Assembly (NCBI GenBank): GCA_028287725.1 | Contig: JAQBPC010000700.1 | Span: 1-17,630 of the forward strand | DNA from: Chloroflexota bacterium | GTDB lineage: Bacteria; Chloroflexota; UBA5177; JANWHV01 | Reading direction: 5' to 3' | Length of the DNA: 17,630 nucleotides | Shown: in pieces, positions 1 to 7,738 of the stretch | Numbering within the stretch: position 1 is the first letter of the stretch | Layout: each line of letters begins with the position of its first letter | Made by a program: the position numbers and the translations under genes | The notes under the pieces: generated by a model | Databases searched by the model: none | Told to the model about the DNA's origin: nothing | The model's input: the letters and a program-made list of their open reading frames with translations, nothing else

Positions 1-33
1 AATCAGGTCGACCTGCTGAAAGGTTCCACGATA

Positions 34-1785
34 ATGGCTACATCAAATGAGAGTTCCGGAAAGAGTCTGGTCGATCTTGGACCAGGCGGCGGCAGTGGCG
101 TAGAGCGAATCAAACTGGAGAGCCGACACCTCCGGGGACGCTTGGCCGAGGATCTCAAGGATTCATCCACGCCTACGCTCTCACCCGGCCAGGAACAACT
201 GATCAAGTTCCACGGCATCTATCAGCAGGAAGATCGCGATGCACGTCAGGCCCGCAAGGCTGCCGGCGTGGCCAAAGAATACAACTTCATGGTTCGCTCC
301 CGTATTCCAGGCGGCGCCGTAACGCCAGAGCAATATCTCACGCAAGATGATATTGCCGGCCGCTTCGCGAACGGCACGCTCCGCATCACAACCAGGCAGG
401 GCTTTCAACTCCACGGGGTGTTGAAGGGGGACTTACAGCCGACCATCCAGAGCATCAACGAGGCACTTCTGTCGACGCTTGCCGCCTGCGGCGACGTCAA
501 CCGTAACGTCATGGCGTGCGCGGCGCCTGTTTCTAGCCGGCTGCACAGCCAGGTCCAGGAGGTCGCCCACAAGCTGGCCATGCACTTGGCGCCCAAAAGT
601 GGCGCGTATCACGAGATCTGGATCGACGGCGAATCGGTTGCGACGGTCGAAACCCCGCAGGACGAGTCCGAGCCACTCTACGGCGACACGTACCTGCCGC
701 GGAAGTTTAAGATTGGCGTGGCATTCCCGGGAGACAACTGCGTCGACATCTATACACAGGACGTCGGGCTCGTCGCCGAGCTGGACAATGAGGAGCTGGT
801 CGGATTCACCGTGCTGATTGGCGGCGGTATGGGGATGACCCATGGGAAAGCCGAAACGTACCCACGACTTGCTACCCCACTCTGCTTTGCCACGCCCGAA
901 GAAGTCGTTGAGATTGTCGAGTCGATCGTCACCGTACAGCGAGACTTCGGCGATCGGACCAATCGAAAACATGCTCGCATGAAGTACCTTGTCGAGGAAC
1001 GGGGGATCGCCTGGTTCAGGGCTGAAGTTGAGCGTCGACTTGGTCGCTTCCTTTGTGCGGCTCGGACCATCGAATGGCACGGTGTCGACGACCACCTTGG
1101 CTGGCATCAGCAAGCGGACGGGCGTCTCTTCCTTGGCCTGTGGGTCGAAAATGGCCGAATAAAGGACACACCGAGCATCAGACTTCGCGCGGGACTCCGC
1201 CGCGTGGTGGAGACGTTCAGCCCCGGAATCCGCCTTACCGGCCAACAGAATATCCTGCTGACCGATATTGAGCCTGGGGACCGAGCAGCCATCGAAGCGA
1301 TGCTTGCCGAACACGGTATCCAAGCCGATCCGGATGCGTCCGGTAACGTGGGACGGCACGCACTGTCGTGCCCAGCCCTGCCGACTTGCGGTTTGGCACT
1401 GAGCGACGCCGAACGCGCGCTTCCCGATGTTGTGCGCCAGGTCGAGCACGACATGGCGGAAATTGGGCTGTCCGGTGAGAAGCTTAGTATTCGGATGACG
1501 GGCTGTCCGAATGGCTGTGCTCGTCCCTACATGGGCGACATCGGTCTGGTCGGGAAGACACGGGACGTGTACAACGTCTACCTTGGCGGCGACTGGGCCA
1601 ATACGCGTATGAACACGCTGTTTGCACCATCGGTTCGCCTGGAAGAGCTGGCGCCTACGCTCAAGCCGTTACTCGTTCTCTGGCGCGATGAGCGGGAAGA
1701 CGATGACGAGACCTTCGGCGACTTCGTGCATCGCGTAGGTCCTGACTACTTACGTAGCGCGGGAGCGGTGAGCCAGAGCGCCTGA
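34..1785 (+). CDS. cysI: Assimilatory sulfite reductase, siroheme/4Fe-4S hemoprotein subunit (CysI-like)
   Basis: Reduces sulfite to sulfide by six electrons during cytoplasmic sulfate assimilation. The 583-residue protein resembles E. coli CysI (570 aa) from end to end. Its N-terminal block, with VERIKLESRHLRG and FHGIYQQEDRDAR, is the CysI type. It has the siroheme-contact segments RITTRQGFQLHG, NRNVM and YLPRKFK. The four cysteines that hold the Fe4S4-siroheme centre are present as C446-x5-C452 and C491-x3-C495 (TGCPNGC). The C-terminal FGDFVHRVG also matches CysI. No flavoprotein partner (CysJ) lies in the window, so the electron donor, NADPH-flavoprotein or ferredoxin, is undecided. The ATG is preceded by GAAAGG at about 10 nt. 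A PHP phosphoesterase follows 5 bp after the stop, suggesting an operon. Nitrite reductase of the same fold is the alternative, but the N-terminal similarity favours sulfite. Confidence 0.93.
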   Translation: MATSNESSGKSLVDLGPGGGSGVERIKLESRHLRGRLAEDLKDSSTPTLSPGQEQLIKFHGIYQQEDRDARQARKAAGVAKEYNFMVRSRIPGGAVTPEQYLTQDDIAGRFANGTLRITTRQGFQLHGVLKGDLQPTIQSINEALLSTLAACGDVNRNVMACAAPVSSRLHSQVQEVAHKLAMHLAPKSGAYHEIWIDGESVATVETPQDESEPLYGDTYLPRKFKIGVAFPGDNCVDIYTQDVGLVAELDNEELVGFTVLIGGGMGMTHGKAETYPRLATPLCFATPEEVVEIVESIVTVQRDFGDRTNRKHARMKYLVEERGIAWFRAEVERRLGRFLCAARTIEWHGVDDHLGWHQQADGRLFLGLWVENGRIKDTPSIRLRAGLRRVVETFSPGIRLTGQQNILLTDIEPGDRAAIEAMLAEHGIQADPDASGNVGRHALSCPALPTCGLALSDAERALPDVVRQVEHDMAEIGLSGEKLSIRMTGCPNGCARPYMGDIGLVGKTRDVYNVYLGGDWANTRMNTLFAPSVRLEELAPTLKPLLVLWRDEREDDDETFGDFVHRVGPDYLRSAGAVSQSA

Positions 1786-1790
1786 ATACG

Positions 1791-2615
1791 TTGCATGCGC
1801 GACGAGTAGATCTCCATACCCATACCACTTCATCGGACGGCGCCCTGCAGTCGGCGGAACTGGTAGCCGCGGCACTTGAGCGAGGGCTTACCACCATCGC
1901 GGTGACGGATCATGATACGGTGGCAGGAATCCTTCCGTCACTGGCAGCCGCGCATGGCACGACATTGACGGTGCTGGCGGGTGTGGAGTTGAGCGCGCAG
2001 CTGGATGGCCGGCAATTTCATTTGCTTGGTTACGGTATCGATCCGGCATCGCCCGGCCTGTTAAGCGCTCTCCACGACCTGGCGGAGCGCAGAACAGAAC
2101 GTGCCCGTGCAATGGTGGAGAAGCTGGCAGGCGAAGGCGCACCCATATCGTGGGACGCCGTCGCCGCGATCGGTCGGGGCGCGGTGGGGCGCCCGCACAT
2201 TGCCCAGGCACTTGTTCAGGCTGGATACGCGGCAAACGTGTCGGACGCATTTGCGCGGTTCATTGGAGACGGCTGTCCTGCCTATATCCCGTCGAGCATA
2301 CTCACACCGGCGCAGGTTGTTGAGATTGTGCAAGCAGCGGGGGGCCAGGTGGCGCTGGCCCACCCGCTGCGTAGAAGCAAGCCCTTGCCGCTCGGGGAAA
2401 TTCTTCCAAGACTTAAGCGTGAAGGAATTAGCGGCCTTGAAGTCTACCACTCCGAACACGATGCAGCGGCGGTGGCAATGCTGCGGGAGACCGCATTACG
2501 CGAAGCCATGTGGTGGAGCGGCGGCAGTGATTTCCATGGACCCAGCAAGCCCAACGTCGAGCTGGGCGGTGTAGGTGTGCCACCAGAGGTGCTCGACCAG
2601 GGGCCTTTTCGGTAG
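1791..2615 (+). CDS. PHP-domain phosphoesterase (YciV/RNase AM-like)
   Basis: This is a metal-dependent phosphoesterase of the PHP superfamily. Relatives hydrolyse 3',5'-nucleoside bisphosphates such as pAp or trim RNA 5' ends (YciV/RNase AM). The metal ligands are visible in order: H9-x-H11 and D16 in DLHTHTTSSDG, D40-H41-D42 in VTDHDT, E66 in GVELSA, H77, H136 in GRPHIA, H191 in LAHPLRR, and D247/H249 in GGSDFHG. At 274 residues it is slightly shorter than E. coli YciV. The only reasonable start is TTG at 1791, because no ATG or GTG occurs in frame before the HTH motif. It lies 5 bp behind the sulfite reductase gene. If it removes pAp, the by-product of PAPS reduction, the pairing with sulfur assimilation would be functional. 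That link is inference. The substrate is not determined by sequence. Confidence 0.88.
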   Translation: MHARRVDLHTHTTSSDGALQSAELVAAALERGLTTIAVTDHDTVAGILPSLAAAHGTTLTVLAGVELSAQLDGRQFHLLGYGIDPASPGLLSALHDLAERRTERARAMVEKLAGEGAPISWDAVAAIGRGAVGRPHIAQALVQAGYAANVSDAFARFIGDGCPAYIPSSILTPAQVVEIVQAAGGQVALAHPLRRSKPLPLGEILPRLKREGISGLEVYHSEHDAAAVAMLRETALREAMWWSGGSDFHGPSKPNVELGGVGVPPEVLDQGPFR

Positions 2616-2692
2616 GTAGCGCCGCCTGCTGCTTGCATCGCGGCTGTCTGACACGCAGCGACTCCTCACCAGTATTTCTGACTACGACACGC

Positions 2693-2728
2693 AAAAGGTT
2701 CCCCGCACGGCCGTGCGAGGAACCTTTT
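2693..2728. terminator. Strong bidirectional intrinsic terminator hairpin
   Basis: Two 18-nt arms, AAAAGGTTCCCCGCACGG and CCGTGCGAGGAACCTTTT, pair with a single C-A mismatch and almost no loop. The A-run on one side and T-run on the other make it work in both directions. It lies between the end of the PHP gene at 2615 and the end of the convergent secreted-protein gene at 2838, as expected for a shared terminator. Confidence 0.85.
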
Positions 2729-2837
2729 GTTCAACTGTATGTAACGTCGCTATGAAACAGCGCCACTCGCGACAGACGCATGTGCCGGTAGCAAAGCGTC
2801 ACGAGTGTATCAGGCGGCGCGTTGAAGAGCCCGTTGC

Positions 2838-3371
2838 TTACTGGTTGCCAAGTCCTGACGCGGCAGTCAAGGTGCTCCACAGCTCGATAAATTGCGGTTG
2901 ATTGGCGCCTGGCAGCAGCTTCACCGTCTTTGTCGTTGTACTGCAGCCGGCGCGAATGGTGACGAACAGGGTTGCGGCGTCAGGGAAGAAGCGCGGGCTC
3001 TTGATCTTCGCCGGCCACGTAGCAAAGCCTTCGGCTTGCGCGAGCCGCTCGAGTCCCTGCACTGCAACCGGCCTGATGGAGTACGCCGGCAACCCCTGGG
3101 CGGAGCCCTGATATGTGATTGTGCCGTCCCCATAGATCAGCACGGTGAGTGGCCGAATGTTACCACCCGTCCTGCCGAACGAAATGGACGGGATCGTGCC
3201 CGGGCCGTGCCCGGCCGGGATACACGGTGCGCCAACGCCGCTCTTGCTGACCGAATGGGCCTGGGTTAACGAGGGTGCGCCCAGCCCGCTGATTGCTACA
3301 GCGAGTGAGAGTAACGACGCGCCAGCCACGCGCTTCGCCATGTGCCGCATTGAAGATTGACCTACAAACAT
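2838..3371 (-). CDS. Small secreted protein of unknown function
   Basis: I do not recognise the family. Starting at the ATG at 3371 gives 177 residues, and this start has a good ribosome site (AAAGGGA, about 9 nt upstream). The frame is open further upstream to 3482, but that part would run through the palindrome and is not protein-like. The N-terminus (basic MRHMAKR, then hydrophobic ASLLSLAVAISGLGAPSL and a TQAHS site) is a typical Sec signal peptide, so the protein is probably exported. The mature part has glycine-rich GAPCIPAGHGPG, a beta-rich VLIYGDGTITYQG segment, and two cysteines (in GAPC and RAGC) that could form a disulfide. There are no catalytic motifs that I can name. It is divergent from the glycosidase-like gene and convergent with the PHP gene. 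Confidence 0.72.
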   Translation of the reverse strand: MFVGQSSMRHMAKRVAGASLLSLAVAISGLGAPSLTQAHSVSKSGVGAPCIPAGHGPGTIPSISFGRTGGNIRPLTVLIYGDGTITYQGSAQGLPAYSIRPVAVQGLERLAQAEGFATWPAKIKSPRFFPDAATLFVTIRAGCSTTTKTVKLLPGANQPQFIELWSTLTAASGLGNQ

Positions 3372-3396
3372 TTGAACGATTCCCTTTCTTCGTGCC

Positions 3397-3420
3397 GATC
3401 GGTAGTGGCCACTACCGATC
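3397..3420. promoter_or_regulatory. Perfect 24-bp palindrome, probable operator or 5'UTR hairpin
   Basis: The arm GATCGGTAGTGG is followed immediately by its exact reverse complement, with no mismatch and no spacer. It lies 25 bp upstream of the secreted-protein ATG at 3371, inside the divergent intergenic region shared with the glycosidase-like gene. A symmetric site like this suits a dimeric repressor. If the weak promoter at 3454-3482 is used, it would also fold as a stem in the leader RNA just before the ribosome site. The symmetry is directly visible; the function is inferred. Confidence 0.6.
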
Positions 3421-3453
3421 TGAACGTGCCGCGCAAGAAAAACGTAACGCCTA

Positions 3454-3482
3454 CTTATTTGCTGTCTTGCTCGCACAATCAA
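3454..3482 (-). promoter_or_regulatory. Weak sigma-70-like promoter for the secreted-protein gene
   Basis: Reading the minus strand, TTGATT (complement of 3477-3482) and AATAAG (complement of 3454-3459) are separated by 17 bp. Each matches four of six consensus bases. Transcription would start near 3447 and put the 24-bp palindrome in the leader. This is a weak match and could be chance. Confidence 0.25.
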
Positions 3483-3583
3483 TCACCGCCCGGCAATTGT
3501 CGACCCCCACCCACGGCACGCCGGATATCGATCTAAACGGGTCAGTTATGCCATTGCGATATAGCATGAGATCATAGGGCGAG

Positions 3584-6100
3584 GTGCAAACCACCAGTGC
3601 GAAGGGACCTGTTGTGACTTTGGAGGACATACCTGAAGTACGTACGCTGCCACGCTACTTCCTGAGTGGTGACGCTTTGGAATACGGCGCGAGCCTGGGA
3701 AATGCCCACTGTTGGGTCACCACCCGTGGCAGCGGCGCCATCCAGCAATTCTTCAGCATCGACACCGGTAATGTCGTTACTGGAAACGTGAGTATCAGGT
3801 ATGGTGGGCCAGGGCATCACCTGCTCCGCACCAGTGAAGCGCAACTGGCCGACGACAGTAAGGACACGGATGTACAATTGCGGCCAATCTCACAAGGCAC
3901 AATTGAGATTCACCCCGCCTTTCAGCGGCGGAGCTTTGACCTGCCCGAAAACATAACCGTGCGCGAGACCGTCTTCGTGCCGCTCACGTCGGACGACGAT
4001 CCGGCGATCGCGTACTACACCACGGAACTGAGAAACAACGGCGCCACCGCCCGCAGCCTCAACGTCTTCGGATTCGCCCGCCTTGGCGGCACCTTTGCCT
4101 CGGAAATAGCGGCGCGGTTCGACCCGGAGTTGCGGGGCTTTGTTGCCTCGGATCGCCGTACGCCGAAGGAAGTGCGGGTATTCGGCGCGAGCGAGGCGGT
4201 GACAAGCCATGAAGCCAACCTGGATTTTGGGCGGGTCTACGATGTGTATCACCTTAGCCAACTGAGCAACACGACGAATGTGCGCGGTGACGTCATTGCT
4301 GCCTTACAAGTGTCACTGCACATCAAGCCTGGCGAGCGACGCAAAGTCTCGTTCGTACTCGCCTTTTCGCCGGACGGAGAGGACCAAGCGGTAGCAACCT
4401 ACAGGAGATTCCCGGATACGTCGGTGGCACTCGAGAACACGATTGAGTATCTCAGGCAGGTGACCTCCACGGCATCCGTCCGGACTCCGGACGCGGAGAT
4501 CAATCAGGGCGTACTCTGGAGCAAGGTGAACATGCTGCGCGTTCGGGCGCGGTATCGTGACGGACTCGCCTTTACCAATGACCCAGGGGTCTCTTCCAAC
4601 GTCGTAGCCCGCGATGCCGCCTGGTTTGTGTACGGCAGCGACCACTTCATGGCCAATTTCTCGCGTGATCTCCTCAATACGTTCGCCCGATTGCAATACG
4701 ATTCGGGAAAGATACCAGAGTACTACAACGCGATCGATGGCCACGTCGAAGACTACGGACTGAACATCAACGACGACACTCCATTATTCATTCTCGCCGT
4801 AAACCATCACTTTCGCGCAACGGGAGATGTCGAGTGGCTGCGGGGAATCTACCCGACGGTCGCCAGAGCCGCGCACTACATCATCAGCCAGCGCGATGAG
4901 CGCGGGCTCGTCTTTTGTACCGCGGATGATCCTCGGGGATATGTCTGGGCAATCTGCGGATGGCGCAACGTCATCCAAGACTACTCAATTAACGGGGCAG
5001 TGACCGAGGTAAATGCCGAGTGCGTCGCCGCTCTACGCGCCACTGGGCACCTTACCGATAACCTGGGATTGCCGACTGAGCAGGCAAAGGCGTTCTTTGA
5101 CCAATCGAACCTACTGCGCGACGCAATGAATACCCACTTAATTAACCATGAAAACGGTATGTACTTCCTCGGCATCGACGCGAATGGAGTGGCGCGTACG
5201 GACGTCACCGGCGATGAAGTGTTCCCCGTCATCTTTCGTGCCTGTCCAGAGGAGGTTGCGTTCCGCATTATTCGGCGCCTTAATCACTCGGACTTCTGGA
5301 CATCCGCAGGTCTGCGAACAGCCTCAGCAGACGATCCACTGTACGAACCAGCGCGAAACTGCGGGCTTTTAGGTGGAGTATGGCCCGGTCTTACCTGGTG
5401 GTTCGCCTTCGCGGCGGCACGGTACCATCCCGATCTCATGACGCGGGCACTGATGTCAAGCTTCAGCCATTACGCGGCACAGCCGAAGAAACACAACACC
5501 GTACCCGGACAATTCGGCGAATGGTTTGATGGCGAGAGTCTGGTTAACCGCGGCATGCGCCTCTCTCCCTGGGAGCCTCCGCGTTTCCTGTGGGCGGCAA
5601 TCGAGGGCGTGTGCGGTGTAATTCTGCAGCCGGGAAACTTAAGGATCCAGCCGCTCATTCCAGCTGCCTGGCGATGGGTAGCGCTGAGCCGGCTCCCCTA
5701 TCATGGGCAGTTCGTCACCTATTTCGCCGTGCGAGAAGAGCAAGGGCCGCGACTCCACATCTACTCGACAGCCGAGGTGACTACTGACCACAGGTTCGAC
5801 CTGTTCGAGGAGGATGTCACTGACATGGTGAACGTCCTGGATCCAAGTGTCCAGCACGTGGCATTGCGCCGCCCAGGCAGAACGGTCCTATTACTTGGCC
5901 ACACCAGCCCAACCACAAGCATAGTTCCGATTGAGCTAGGCGACGTGCTTCCGGCTTCCCCCTGCTCGATCCGGCTTTACGACAGCGAAGTATTTGAGTG
6001 GCGCAGCGGAGCCTTCGGCCGCGACACACCTGTCCGCGGCTGCTCCATCACGATTGAAGCGGGCGGGTTTCGAGTTCTTTCGTTCGAGTATGACGTGTAG
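3584..6100 (+). CDS. Six-hairpin glycosidase-like protein (GH94/GH36-type or amylo-alpha-1,6-glucosidase-like)
   Basis: This is a large carbohydrate-active protein of 838 residues with no signal peptide, so probably cytoplasmic. Residues about 15-300 look like the N-terminal beta-sandwich of GH94/GH36-type enzymes (RRSFDLPENITVRETVFVPL, NNGATARSLNVFGFARLGG). Residues about 300-690 look like an (alpha/alpha)6 barrel, with NQGVLWSKVNMLRVRARY, ARDAAWFVYGSD (D344), IPEYYN and NINDDTPLFILAV (D397/D398). GEWFDGES contains E646, a plausible catalytic base by analogy with six-hairpin glycosidases. A C-terminal beta domain follows (LRIQPLIPAAWRW onward). The GH94 phosphorylase signature DWNDG was not seen, so hydrolysis is as likely as phosphorolysis. 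The GTG at 3584 gives the longest frame. The GTG at 3614 has a better spaced GAAGGGA and may be the true start. Substrate unknown. Confidence 0.75.
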   Translation: MQTTSAKGPVVTLEDIPEVRTLPRYFLSGDALEYGASLGNAHCWVTTRGSGAIQQFFSIDTGNVVTGNVSIRYGGPGHHLLRTSEAQLADDSKDTDVQLRPISQGTIEIHPAFQRRSFDLPENITVRETVFVPLTSDDDPAIAYYTTELRNNGATARSLNVFGFARLGGTFASEIAARFDPELRGFVASDRRTPKEVRVFGASEAVTSHEANLDFGRVYDVYHLSQLSNTTNVRGDVIAALQVSLHIKPGERRKVSFVLAFSPDGEDQAVATYRRFPDTSVALENTIEYLRQVTSTASVRTPDAEINQGVLWSKVNMLRVRARYRDGLAFTNDPGVSSNVVARDAAWFVYGSDHFMANFSRDLLNTFARLQYDSGKIPEYYNAIDGHVEDYGLNINDDTPLFILAVNHHFRATGDVEWLRGIYPTVARAAHYIISQRDERGLVFCTADDPRGYVWAICGWRNVIQDYSINGAVTEVNAECVAALRATGHLTDNLGLPTEQAKAFFDQSNLLRDAMNTHLINHENGMYFLGIDANGVARTDVTGDEVFPVIFRACPEEVAFRIIRRLNHSDFWTSAGLRTASADDPLYEPARNCGLLGGVWPGLTWWFAFAAARYHPDLMTRALMSSFSHYAAQPKKHNTVPGQFGEWFDGESLVNRGMRLSPWEPPRFLWAAIEGVCGVILQPGNLRIQPLIPAAWRWVALSRLPYHGQFVTYFAVREEQGPRLHIYSTAEVTTDHRFDLFEEDVTDMVNVLDPSVQHVALRRPGRTVLLLGHTSPTTSIVPIELGDVLPASPCSIRLYDSEVFEWRSGAFGRDTPVRGCSITIEAGGFRVLSFEYDV

Positions 6101-6114
6101 TCACCGCCTACACG
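6094..6114. terminator. Short stem-loop joining the stop codons of two convergent genes
   Basis: CGTGTAG (6094-6100) and CTACACG (6108-6114) are perfect 7-bp arms around a 7-nt loop. The TAG stop of the glycosidase-like gene is in one arm, and the complement of the flavoprotein TAG stop is in the other. There is no T-tract, so it may be only a weak bidirectional terminator or a by-product of the two stops. Confidence 0.3.
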
Positions 6115-7481
6115 ACGAGACCAGCGAGCTTGCGGAGTGGTGGCTCAAGTGCCTCACCATAGGTTGGAAATGGCTGGACAACGTCCGCAAACACGTCCAA
6201 CGGGATTCCCGCACGGATCGCCAACGCAGCCTGTCCGATCAGCTCGCCGGCGTATGGGCTAAGTATCGAAGCGCCAAGAAGAGTGCGATCCTTGCGGTCC
6301 GCGACCAGCACTACCTTACCGTGTGTCGTGTTGTCAATCGCCGAGCGCGAGGTCTGGTCGATTGTGAACTCCTCCATGATCGGAGCAAGCCCTGCGTTCT
6401 GCGCCGCGGCCTGCGTCATGCCCACCGAGGCTACTGAGGGGTCAGTGTATACCGCCCGCGGAATAGCGCGATAATCAGCCTTCATAGGCGTGCCTAACAA
6501 GTTCGCGATAACGACTCGCGCCTGATACGAAGCAGTGTGCGTGAACGGCGCCACACCGGTAACATCCCCCGCTGCCCAAACATGCTCCTGCCCCTGAACA
6601 CGGCAATGCTCGTCGATGGCGAAGCCATGCTCGCCAGGCTTTACGCCCAATGCCTCAAGGCCAAGATTCTCAGTATTCGGCTTCCGTCCTGTGGCAATCA
6701 GGACACGCTCGGCCGTTAGCACCCTTCCGTCGTCCAGGGTGAGACGAGCGCCAAAGGCCGCCGGCTCCGCGAGGGCCGCACCGACGCCCAGCCGAATCGT
6801 CACCCCGTCCTCGCGAAGAACGTCTGCCAGCGCATTCGCAACGGCAGGTTCCTCGTCCGCCAAAATGTGTTGGCCCGGATCGACGAGGGTAACTCGCGTT
6901 CCAAAGCGGGCAAACATTTGAGCTAACTCCACGCCGGCTGGCCCGGCGCCGAGGATCACGAGCGAGGCCGGGCGCTCTTCGGCACTCAATGCCTGATCGG
7001 TTGTCCAGGTCTCGACGCGATCCAGTCCAGGAACGTTGGGTACCACGGGTGACGAGCCGGTAGCGATCACCAGGTCGCGGAACACAAGAAGTCTGCCGCC
7101 GACATCGACAATTCCGGGCGCGGAAATATGACCGCGGCCGCGCACGAGCGTCACACCCGCTCGAGCGAGCGCTCGCGCGTGGCCTGCATCATCGCGATGC
7201 GAAGTAATACTGTCCCGCCGCGCCACGGCCGCGGCAAATGCCCTGTTACCGTCCTCGAGGGATATGGGTGCGCTCGCGGCGCCGAGCTTGTGAGCGTTTG
7301 CAACCAAATGCCGGACTTCCGCAGCGCGCAGCATGGCCTTGCTCGGCATGCAGGCGACAAATGGGCACGCGCCTCCGACCCTGTTGTACTCGACTACGGC
7401 GACACGCAGCTGGTTTCCTACGGACGAGAACCATTCTCCCGCGGCGCCCGCGCCCAAAACAACCACATCAAACTGCTCCAT
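6108..7481 (-). CDS. FAD-dependent pyridine nucleotide-disulfide oxidoreductase (lipoamide dehydrogenase/mercuric reductase superfamily)
   Basis: This cytoplasmic flavoprotein uses NAD(P)H or NAD(P)+ and an FAD/disulfide relay. The ATG at 7481 is chosen because AGGAAGG lies just upstream, giving 457 residues; a TTG at 7502 would add seven. FAD binding is marked by VVVLGAGAAGE (residues 6-16). The redox pair is C39-x4-C44 in GGACPFVACMPSK. The nucleotide fold is VILGAGPAGVELA, with an acidic residue ending beta-2 (VTLVDP), which hints at NAD. The late FAD motif is VWAAGDVTG. The usual C-terminal His-Glu pair (HPTxxE) appears as FPTYGE, so the histidine acid/base is absent while the glutamate stays. 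It is therefore unlikely to be a true dihydrolipoamide dehydrogenase. There are no 2-oxoacid dehydrogenase genes nearby, and no MerA N-terminal metal domain or C-terminal cysteine pair. Confidence 0.88.
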   Translation of the reverse strand: MEQFDVVVLGAGAAGEWFSSVGNQLRVAVVEYNRVGGACPFVACMPSKAMLRAAEVRHLVANAHKLGAASAPISLEDGNRAFAAAVARRDSITSHRDDAGHARALARAGVTLVRGRGHISAPGIVDVGGRLLVFRDLVIATGSSPVVPNVPGLDRVETWTTDQALSAEERPASLVILGAGPAGVELAQMFARFGTRVTLVDPGQHILADEEPAVANALADVLREDGVTIRLGVGAALAEPAAFGARLTLDDGRVLTAERVLIATGRKPNTENLGLEALGVKPGEHGFAIDEHCRVQGQEHVWAAGDVTGVAPFTHTASYQARVVIANLLGTPMKADYRAIPRAVYTDPSVASVGMTQAAAQNAGLAPIMEEFTIDQTSRSAIDNTTHGKVVLVADRKDRTLLGASILSPYAGELIGQAALAIRAGIPLDVFADVVQPFPTYGEALEPPLRKLAGLVV

Positions 7482-7584
7482 TGCACCTTCCTGCTGCCGC
7501 AATATTTGGTCTCGATAGCATAGACTCCAGGGTATCCGATCGGTACCTGATATTGAGCCGCACGATGGTATTATTTGATGCCTC

Positions 7585-7614
7585 TGTATACTGCCAGATG
7601 GCTGGTAACGTCAA
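7585..7614 (-). promoter_or_regulatory. Sigma-70-type promoter for the flavoprotein gene
   Basis: On the minus strand, TTGACG (complement of 7609-7614) and TATACA (complement of 7585-7590) are separated by 18 bp. They match 5/6 and 4/6 consensus bases. The predicted start is near 7577, leaving a leader of about 95 nt before the ATG at 7481. The rest of the 7482-7738 divergent region shows no gene. Confidence 0.45.
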
Positions 7615-7738
7615 AAATGCCGCGGCCGCTATCGGCCGAGGACATTGCGCCAGGAGCGCTTCATAAACGTGGCACATGCATTGGTGGACCAGCGGCCAGG
7701 CTCCGAGCACACGCGATCGGGCGCCTGGAGCGTCGTGC

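Noticed and set aside
433..1449. 338-codon minus-strand open frame
   Set aside because: It lies wholly antisense to the clearly identified sulfite reductase gene and has no recognisable motif. Long antisense frames are expected in GC-rich genes.
3372..3482. N-terminal extension of the secreted protein
   Set aside because: It would translate the palindrome and displace the signal peptide from the N-terminus. The ATG at 3371 has a good ribosome site.
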